In this document: positions 57,671-64,000 of the stretch, one piece after another
How positions within the stretch are numbered: position 1 is the stretch's first letter
How the letters are laid out: every line of letters starts with the position of its first letter
Assembly (NCBI GenBank): GCA_030374805.1
Contig: JARGSG010000024.1
Location: 372,001-436,000 of the forward strand
DNA from: Gracilaria gracilis
Lineage: Eukaryota; Rhodophyta; Florideophyceae; Gracilariales; Gracilariaceae
Direction of reading: 5' to 3'
DNA: 64,000 nucleotides
Made by a program: the position numbers and the translations under genes
Notes under the pieces: model-generated
What the model was told of the DNA's origin: nothing
The model's input: the letters and a program-made list of their open reading frames with translations, nothing else
Databases searched by the model: none

Positions 57671-59497
57671 CTACCCTTGTACCACTGGGAGGCCCAACTT
57701 CATCATACGGAGAGCCACATTTCCAAGAATTGGTATCAACGGGATAGAAGCCCCAAGGGCTAACAACCTGGCTGTGGTGAGATCATGGAATCGCAAAGCA
57801 TCTCGATACCGATAGTTGCTTGCCATGGCATCGAACATGCCTGGATGAAATACTCCAGGAAACTGCTTCGCAAGAAGTCCTCTTAATCTTCTGTCCAATA
57901 TTCGCAGTGCAAGTGCAGGCGGGGAGGACCGGGAAAAAGCTGGCAAGCGACGGATTATAGTTGTCAACGCTTTCACATCTTCTTCTCGTTGCGCTTCGTA
58001 TTCTCGCAAGGTGTCTTCAATACTTGCATTTGCTCCCATCCGATCAAAGACTTGCATCAGTACCACTACATCTTCGAAAGCGGCGTTCACACCTTGTCCC
58101 GAATCTGGCGGAAACGAATGGGCGGCATCTCCAAGAAAAGCAACGCCGGCTGAAGGCGTGGTACCCACATGAACAACTAAAGATTCGACTCGCGACGAAT
58201 TCGGGAACTTCAGCGGTTTGGCCCCAATGAACCTCTCCATACTTTCTGGGCTGATACATAATCGAGCGTTCATCTGCGGTAGTACTTCATCAAATAGATC
58301 GTAACCCTCTTCAACTGTCTTCAAATATTGCACTTTTGTCTTAGGCAAGAATGAGACGAGTGCCATGACTCCACCCAAACGTTCTCGCATCAACTTGGGC
58401 GTGTCAAATACCACGACCCAGGTATCAATCTTATCAAAACGACCTTTTCTGGGTAGGAATCGACGGAATACTGTGAAGTCGGTTAAATCCTCTTGGAACT
58501 CGGGTTCTCTGATGTTATAGTTCTCCTGCAATGCAATGGATTTGACCAGCCTTCCGCTTGTCTGTGCAGGTACTGAGTCCTCTCCTAAGCCATTCGAGCT
58601 GCAAAATAGTCCGTTATTGACCTGGTCTGATGACCTTATTGAATCACCTAACAAACTGTTCCGCCCATCACAAGCAAGAATAAGCTTTGAGTGAATGCTT
58701 GATTCCCTTCCTTCAGAGTTTAAAAGAATTTCCATCTCCCCTTGCGAATCAAATACCACACTAGTTACTTTAGTTTTCTTCAGCAACTTAATGTGCTCCT
58801 GTTTTCTCGCGTATGAACGCAGTCCTTCGACTATTCCGATTCTGGTAGCCAGTATATACACACCGCCGTCGGATGGTGGGGATCCAACTTGTATCGAGCC
58901 GAAACTGCCATCCGGCATGCATGTAATAATTAGCCGGTTTTTAAACGATACACCGCGTTCGGCAACGTTTTCCAACAGCTCAGGTACTTGCTCCAGTATC
59001 CTTCGTCCACGTTCATTCAACCAGATAGAGTATGTCCGAGAAGGGTCAAAGCGACTGTCTTCGTCGTCTTGCTCCACGACCGTGACTGGAATGTTGCGTT
59101 GTGCCATGAAAATTGCCGCAAGTAATCCAGTTGGTCCACCTCCGACGATCACCGTCCTTGCATCTCTAATGGCGGTTGGGATCCTGCTATTATTCTGATT
59201 CGATTGTGTGACCATGGTCGTAAACCTGACCGATGAGGGCAAACATCTTTTGCGTGCTCTTGAGTAGAAGTATGGCTGACGAGAGGAGACAATATGCGGC
59301 TGGGACACAAATTTCGAAGCTGGTGCTATCGTTGAAACCCCAGAGAAGGCCCAGCATCGTGGTGCGAACGTCTCATGCAACGGTTGACATCTTGAAGCTA
59401 TGTGGAAGCTTTCGTTACTCCTGCACTTGAGGGATTGGTTTTCCTTCCTTCCCAATTGACGAGTCTTTTGATAAGATCCAAGTTCATCAATCACCAT
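57671..59497 (-). CDS. FAD-dependent monooxygenase, kynurenine-3-monooxygenase-like (paralog 1)
   Basis: A class A flavoprotein monooxygenase of about 608 residues from ATG 59497. ATG 59215 is an alternative that drops the N-terminal extension. The Rossmann motif VIVGGGPTGLLAAIF is followed by VTVVEQDDEDSRFDP. The SIWLNERGRRIL segment corresponds to the NLALSxRG motif of kynurenine 3-monooxygenase. LACDGRNSLLG (DG motif) and FLGDAAHSFPPDSGQGVNAAFED (GD motif) bind FAD and NADPH. A hydrophobic C-terminus (LLALGASIPLIPILG) could anchor it to a membrane, as in KMO. The N-terminus is basic and Ser-rich, like an organelle targeting sequence, and is similar to that of its divergent paralog. The substrate is unknown. 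A one-base shift seems to have displaced the ancestral start (see findings). Confidence 0.85.
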   Translation of the reverse strand: MVIDELGSYQKTRQLGRKENQSLKCRSNESFHIASRCQPLHETFAPRCWAFSGVSTIAPASKFVSQPHIVSSRQPYFYSRARKRCLPSSVRFTTMVTQSNQNNSRIPTAIRDARTVIVGGGPTGLLAAIFMAQRNIPVTVVEQDDEDSRFDPSRTYSIWLNERGRRILEQVPELLENVAERGVSFKNRLIITCMPDGSFGSIQVGSPPSDGGVYILATRIGIVEGLRSYARKQEHIKLLKKTKVTSVVFDSQGEMEILLNSEGRESSIHSKLILACDGRNSLLGDSIRSSDQVNNGLFCSSNGLGEDSVPAQTSGRLVKSIALQENYNIREPEFQEDLTDFTVFRRFLPRKGRFDKIDTWVVVFDTPKLMRERLGGVMALVSFLPKTKVQYLKTVEEGYDLFDEVLPQMNARLCISPESMERFIGAKPLKFPNSSRVESLVVHVGTTPSAGVAFLGDAAHSFPPDSGQGVNAAFEDVVVLMQVFDRMGANASIEDTLREYEAQREEDVKALTTIIRRLPAFSRSSPPALALRILDRRLRGLLAKQFPGVFHPGMFDAMASNYRYRDALRFHDLTTARLLALGASIPLIPILGNVALRMMKLGLPVVQG

Positions 59498-60268
59498 TGT
59501 TTTTCTTTGATAGCTCGCTCTCCACCGGCACATAAACTTTGAAAGGTACAGTATCGACCAAGGCTACAAAAATTAGAGATTGGCAAACAGGTTGAAGAGC
59601 ATTCCGACATGTTAGTATCTACACGTCTCATGCGCTGAGCAATTTTGAAACAAGCCGTAACACAATCATCATCAGGATGCCAGAACGTACCGCTTCTCTC
59701 TCTAGACACGAAAGTTGTGCGCAGATTGACGAACGTCCGTAAAAAACTTTCCAAACAGAACTTTAGAATAAGTTAACCCTTTGCACCATCTGTTCTCGTC
59801 GTACTGTAGGTCTCTCTATTATTCTGGCACAATATTGCAGACCTCACTATGTTTGTAATGCTCTACAAACGTGCTCCAAGCCACGAGGGATAGCCATATC
59901 TAGCTAGCATTCTTCGGATTGGTAATTCGAGTGGCGCCGAATATCTGCAGTAGAGCATTCCAACGTCTGTTCATCGCCACCGAAAGCTACGGGTGAGAGC
60001 AGGCCAAAAAATGATTTTTGTGAGGTGTTGCCAACACCTCACAAAAATCTGCTTTTTTCGGTCTGCAAGGTAAGCTCTAACGTTACTGTATGATGCAACG
60101 GTACTTTAGCGTTTTAACCTTTAAAGCATGATGATCTCACGTACGCAGGTAGCGTTCCTAATCCCGATTCCCCTCATCTCAAGTTACATACCGAAGGTAT
60201 CATAGTACCTTCATGCCTCGTTCCGCTCTGACCGCAGTCATCGCTGAGTTCTTCTGGGCATTGCTGAC
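59498..60268. promoter_or_regulatory. Divergent region between the two monooxygenases
   Basis: About 770 bp between the paralogs. It holds the long palindrome at 60013-60049 near its centre and scattered AT-rich patches. A short minus-strand frame (59491-59754) beginning MESFLRTFVNLRT could be leader. No intron of the usual size joins it in frame with the monooxygenase. Confidence 0.5.
60013..60049. repeat. Near-perfect palindrome, 18-bp arms with 1-base loop
   Basis: GATTTTTGTGAGGTGTTG (60013-60030) and its exact complement (60032-60049) are separated by one C. Outside the arms, CCAAAAAA (about 60004) and TTTTTTCGG (about 60053) extend the symmetry imperfectly, to about 28 bp per arm. Perfect arms with almost no loop suggest recent origin or selection. 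Confidence 0.95.
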
Positions 60269-61951
60269 GTGCTGATGGCAATCCACCTTGCATTTTCTGG
60301 CTTCCAGACGATTATAGCACCTTCACAGTTGGTCTCCAATACGCGAAGTGTCTCCGCCTGCCAACGACGTTCACACGCCAAGGCTTCCTCACAGCGCTTA
60401 CCCGCATCTGCGGCGTTCATGACAATGTCGACATCATTGAATCAAAACAAGAGCGCAGTCTCGAATGCGGTTCGAGAAGCCAATACGGTAATCGTAGGGG
60501 GCGGACCAACTGGACTACTCGCCGCTATTCTCTTGGCACATCGAAACGTTCCAGTGACGGTCATCGAACAAGACGATGACCTCAGCCGTTTTGATCCACT
60601 GAAGGCATACGCACTTGGCATTAGCCATCATGGCATGGGAGCACTGAACCAGTTGCCTTCACTACTCGAAGCAGTAAGAGAAAGTGGTGTACCTTATAAT
60701 GCTCTGCGCCAAGTCAATGTAGACGCCGATGGTACACTTCACGAGTTCGGACGTGGCATGAGGTTTCAAGGTTCTTGTTTGCGTATTTTCCACAACCGGG
60801 TCTCGATTGTCGAAGTGCTTCAGTCGTACTCAAAGACCTTGCCCAATATAACCTTGCTGAAGCAAACCAAAGTTGTGGATGTGCGTTACGATCATTCTGG
60901 GATGGACGTATTTTTGAACTCTGCTGAGCAGCAGCATACCATTCGCACGAAGCTCCTTCTTGCCTGCGATGGAAAGAACAGCATTGTAAGCAAGACGCTC
61001 AGACAAAGCGAGGGCGGTAATAGTGATTTGTTTCAGAGTTCGCAAGGATTAGGAGAGGATTCGATTCCGACCAAGTCATCTGGAAAACTGGTCAAATCGA
61101 TCACTATAGCCGAAAAGTTCGTAGTCAACAATTTGACAAGTGCTGAAGAGATTCCTGACAAAACTGCTGTTATCCATAGATTGATACCGAAGAAAGGAGT
61201 TGCAGCCAACAAGGCTTTTTGGTTTACTGTATTTCCAATGAACGCTGTGATGAGCAACCGTTGTGGCGGAAGAATTGCGACCACTGTGCAACCAGCAACA
61301 AGTGAACTATGGTCGGTCAAAACTGTTGATGAGGGCTACGAATTATTCGAAGAGGTACTACCTCAACTGCACGCGCGGGAAAATATTACGCCAGAGAATA
61401 TGAAGAAGTTCGTGGAAGCCAAAGCACTAAGGCTTCCTAACTCGACGTGTTTGGATTCGTTGGTCGTTCACGTGGGAAGTGGCGGGTCGTCAGGCGGAAT
61501 TATTTTCCTCGGAGACGCGGCGCATTCGTTCCCACCAGACGTCGGACAAGGATTGAATTCAGCGTTTGAGGATGTGCAAGTATTGATGAATGTATTGGAT
61601 ACGTGCAGCTCAGATTGCAAAATGGAAGATATTGTGGAGAAATACGAGATGGAACGTGCAAGCGATGTAAAGGCATTGTTACAATACGTTCGTAGAATTA
61701 CAGGGTTTGCGGGGGATCGAGTGTCGGGGCCACAGGCTGCGTTGCGAACGGCGGAGTCGAAAATGAGAGGCAAGCTTTCAAAATGGTTGCCGAATTGGTT
61801 TTCACCAAGTTTGGTTGAGCTGATGTCGCGAGATTGCTCGTATTCGGAGGCGATACGATTGTATGATGAGACGACGGTGCGGTTGTGGGCTGTTGGCATT
61901 TCATTGGTGGCTGTACCCGTGATCGGGGTGGTTGCAATTTATTGGCACTAA
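60269..61951 (+). CDS. FAD-dependent monooxygenase, kynurenine-3-monooxygenase-like (paralog 2)
   Basis: A 560-residue (or slightly shorter) paralog of the divergent gene. ATG 60269 (MLMAIHLAFSGFQ) gives an N-terminal targeting-like segment. In-frame ATGs at 60275 and 60419 are alternatives. The motifs are VIVGGGPTGLLAAILLA, VTVIEQDDDLSRFDP, AYALGISHHG, LLACDGKNSIV and FLGDAAHSFPPDVGQGLNSAFED. The final 20 residues (VGISLVAVPVIGVVAIYW) form a probable tail anchor. The two proteins align along their full length, with roughly half the residues alike by eye. That includes the leader (TIIAPSQLVS against STIAPASKFVS), so the pair arose by inverted duplication of the whole gene. The sequence around the substrate pocket (SIWLNERG against ALGISHHG) differs, so they may act on different compounds. 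Confidence 0.87.
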   Translation: MLMAIHLAFSGFQTIIAPSQLVSNTRSVSACQRRSHAKASSQRLPASAAFMTMSTSLNQNKSAVSNAVREANTVIVGGGPTGLLAAILLAHRNVPVTVIEQDDDLSRFDPLKAYALGISHHGMGALNQLPSLLEAVRESGVPYNALRQVNVDADGTLHEFGRGMRFQGSCLRIFHNRVSIVEVLQSYSKTLPNITLLKQTKVVDVRYDHSGMDVFLNSAEQQHTIRTKLLLACDGKNSIVSKTLRQSEGGNSDLFQSSQGLGEDSIPTKSSGKLVKSITIAEKFVVNNLTSAEEIPDKTAVIHRLIPKKGVAANKAFWFTVFPMNAVMSNRCGGRIATTVQPATSELWSVKTVDEGYELFEEVLPQLHARENITPENMKKFVEAKALRLPNSTCLDSLVVHVGSGGSSGGIIFLGDAAHSFPPDVGQGLNSAFEDVQVLMNVLDTCSSDCKMEDIVEKYEMERASDVKALLQYVRRITGFAGDRVSGPQAALRTAESKMRGKLSKWLPNWFSPSLVELMSRDCSYSEAIRLYDETTVRLWAVGISLVAVPVIGVVAIYWH

Positions 61952-63338
61952 TGATGTGGAAGATGGCGTGAACGTTTTTTTCTTTGCCAGCTGAGGACAT
62001 GGCTCCGTGAAGCAGTTGTAAGGAAGTGGAAGATTAAAGGTGTTTGCACGGAAAAAACGGTACGGAATACAACATACAAGGGCACATATGTTAGAATAAC
62101 ATCATGATGTTGGGATCGCAATGGCGAGTGCACATGAACGTCGAAGTGGGTAGGGCTGTGACAAGGAATTTACAGAGCGGCGACTGCCGCTGCGGGAGGC
62201 AGATGGGTGGTGGAAGACTGCAGGGCTTTGTGGTGGTTCACCAGCTGGCCGTTGGGGCGTTCCGGTTATCATAGGGTCCAGCAACAGATAGATATATACC
62301 TTCGGTAGCAGACAGAATGGTGTTGACGAGTCGGACGGCGGCATGGCGCATGCGAAAGGGGACAACGGCGGCGAAATGGCGCTTACATGGACGAACGGTG
62401 AGCTCGGCCAAGCGCATGTGAGCATGATCGAGGAAAAGCAAAAGTTGACTTGAGATTTTGGCGAGTGGCGGCGAAACAGCTCTGACACGCAACAGCATGC
62501 AAGTGATCCAAGTGTGATCGATTTGGGGCTAACCAGCAATGGCCGTATCTAAATCGCGTGACCAAACAAATCATTTGCTCGCGAACCCAAGTTATCCCCC
62601 CCCGGCCGTCGACCAATCATGTGGCTTGCAGTGAGATTGTAGATATTTGAACGATACTTCGCAGCGACCAAAACTTCACGTGACCGCGTGTCACCAACAG
62701 CTGGCTGCGCATCATACCACGTCACGCGTCGTTTCCAAGCCTGTTTTTCGGTTGTTTTTTTGGCGTAGCCTTACAGCAAATGCAACGCTTACGCGCTGCG
62801 CGAGCGCTTGTCGGCGCATCGCGTGTAGCCACCAGCGAGCCGCACTGCTTACATCGCTGTCGACGTCACTGCCTATCAACGGAGCAGTTTCGAACGGCTA
62901 CATACCGACGCGCCAGCCGCTGCCTCCCCGTCACGCCGTCACGCCGCTTACGCTTCGCGCTCTCAGCGCTTGATAAACGGCATTCTTGTGCTGCTCGCTG
63001 CTTTGCTCCCCTCATTCGGCCCAGAATATGCGCTTTTTCACGCGCGCGCTTGCATTGCGCGCGCCCGCGCGCCCAATACGTATCGTGCGCCACCTTTTTT
63101 TTTTCCTCACTACTTATCGCTCATCTCTTCTCATTTTTACCCGTCCCCCATCGCCCCCTCTCCTTACCGCCCCCCCTCACACTCGTACCCGCGCAGCTGC
63201 TCAACTGCCGTACCTACTTGTATTTCACCGAGCAAACCCATTGTCGCTGTGTCCCGCCTCCGCGCAGTACAAAGCTTCACCGCTCTTTACGTCTAGCAAC
63301 TGTCGTTCGCTTTGATTGTCGTAACTTAGCCAATCTTC
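61952..63338. other. Intergenic, with pyrimidine-rich leader of the channel gene
   Basis: About 1.4 kb. The first 700 bp show nothing gene-like. From about 62760 the strand becomes GC-rich, and at 63090-63200 it is strongly pyrimidine-rich (T9 and C6-7 runs) just before the channel's ATG, as expected for a 5' leader or core promoter. The frame 62780-63355 is not convincing as protein. Confidence 0.45.
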
Positions 63339-64000
63339 ATGGCGCTCGACAGTGAGACGGGCGGTTTTCTCAGTGGCCTTGGGATTGCCGTTGCTCTCGC
63401 AATCATCTTCACTCTCGCCTTTTGCTTCCTCCGTACCCGCGTTCCAGACGTGTACTACCATCGGCGCTTTCTCAACACCTTGAAATCATACGATGACTAC
63501 AACGGCGAACGCGTCGGTCTCACTCACCCGCCCCCATCCGACTCCTTCCTCGGATGGATCAAGCCTCTTTTCGCCACCCCGGAACGAGAAGTCGCGCGCA
63601 AAATCGGCTTGGATGCTGTCATGTTTCTCCGCTTTCTGCGCACTTGCCTCATCATCCTCACCATTCTCGGCACCTTCTCCGTCCTCATTCTCATGCCTGT
63701 CTTCGGCACGGGTCGTATCAACGACACACTCCCCGCGCTGGATGACCCCAACCGCGTGTCCGGCTTGAAAATCGTGTCGCTTGCAAACGTGCCGCCGAAG
63801 AACGGCCGGCTGTGGGTCGTCACTGTCACCGAGTTTATCGTCGCTGCCGTCGTCATCTACTTCATGAGGGCTGATTATAAGGCGTACGCCGACTATCGAC
63901 GCGAGTTTCATAACTCTGAGACTCCTGTCAATTATGCACTGGCCGTGCTCGATATCCCTGAGGATTGCCGCAACGAAGAAGCCATTCGTCGTCGCTTCGA
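63339..64000 (+). CDS. CSC1/OSCA/TMEM63-type mechanosensitive channel (5' part, runs off the window)
   Basis: The first 220 codons of a gene cut by the window edge. ATG 63339 starts MALDSETGGFLSG. The N-terminal layout of the family is clear. A first transmembrane helix comes at once (LGIAVALAIIFTLAFCFLR), followed by a loop with PPSDSFLGWIKPLFATPERE and then EVARKIGLDAVMFLRFLRTC. A second helix (CLIILTILGTFSVLILMPVFG) follows. A third region, LWVVTVTEFIVAAVVIYFM, leads into RADYKAYADYRREF and NYALAVLDIPEDCRNEEAIRRRF, the start of the cytosolic PHM7-type RNA-recognition-like domain. The family forms osmosensitive or mechanosensitive cation channels in plant and fungal membranes. The remainder lies beyond 64000. 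Confidence 0.9.
   Translation, partial: MALDSETGGFLSGLGIAVALAIIFTLAFCFLRTRVPDVYYHRRFLNTLKSYDDYNGERVGLTHPPPSDSFLGWIKPLFATPEREVARKIGLDAVMFLRFLRTCLIILTILGTFSVLILMPVFGTGRINDTLPALDDPNRVSGLKIVSLANVPPKNGRLWVVTVTEFIVAAVVIYFMRADYKAYADYRREFHNSETPVNYALAVLDIPEDCRNEEAIRRRF

Noticed and set aside
59491-59754. Upstream exon for the minus-strand monooxygenase using a GTACGT at about 59690
   Set aside because: The donor matches the local consensus, but acceptors within 60-80 bp leave the wrong frame, and the workable acceptor would need an intron several times longer than the others.
62780-63355. 191-codon frame upstream of the channel gene
   Set aside because: It is Arg/Ser/Pro-rich from GC- and pyrimidine-rich leader DNA, overlaps the channel ATG in another frame and has no domain.

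Overview
This is nuclear DNA of a photosynthetic eukaryote, most likely a red alga of the florideophyte type (a Chondrus-like genome is my best guess, by inference only). The evidence is that almost every gene is one uninterrupted reading frame, yet the gene content is wholly eukaryotic (RTEL1 helicase, nibrin, gamma-COP, an AP180/CALM-type ANTH protein, Tsr3, Alba, a KDM1-like amine oxidase, a DHHC acyltransferase, a CSC1/OSCA channel). There is a plastid sugar-phosphate translocator and a secreted GH16 glycoside hydrolase of the type acting on algal wall galactans. I found three well-supported introns, all 64-79 bp, all close to the 5' end of the gene, and all starting GTACG(T/C).

Layout. 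1-3.6 kb: an unrecognised gene with nested internal repeats and a LINE 3'-end relic. 3.6-28.3 kb: a gene-dense block of housekeeping genes. In order these are an ACC-synthase-like aminotransferase, an F-box protein, a maspardin-CUE fusion, RTEL1, a small CHTOP-like mRNA-export factor, an EST1/SMG7-like protein, TSR3, an ANTH clathrin adaptor, gamma-COP, nibrin and an unknown protein. 28.3-30.7 kb: gene-poor, with a fold-back element. 30.7-34.5 kb: an LRR-like gene whose 3' end has been copied downstream, then a DHHC gene. 34.5-45.7 kb: a large secreted PKD/PA14/TIG/beta-propeller protein, the translocator, a DnaJ-type zinc-finger protein and the KDM1-like oxidase. 45.7-49.1 kb: a gene-poor stretch with simple repeats. 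49.1-55.2 kb: an acidic-repeat membrane protein, Alba, tRNA-Cys and GH16. 55.2-57.7 kb: gene-poor. 57.7-62 kb: two head-to-head paralogous FAD monooxygenases. 63.3 kb to the end: the start of a CSC1/OSCA channel.

The genes do not form one pathway. The strongest organisational theme is divergent pairing: most genes share a short upstream region with an oppositely oriented neighbour, and several tails converge within 90-190 bp. Three proteins point to the cell surface or wall (the PKD/PA14/TIG protein, the acidic pentapeptide-repeat protein and GH16). RTEL1, nibrin and perhaps the EST1/SMG7-like protein concern genome or RNA maintenance. No intact retroelement, CRISPR array or bacterial operon was seen.
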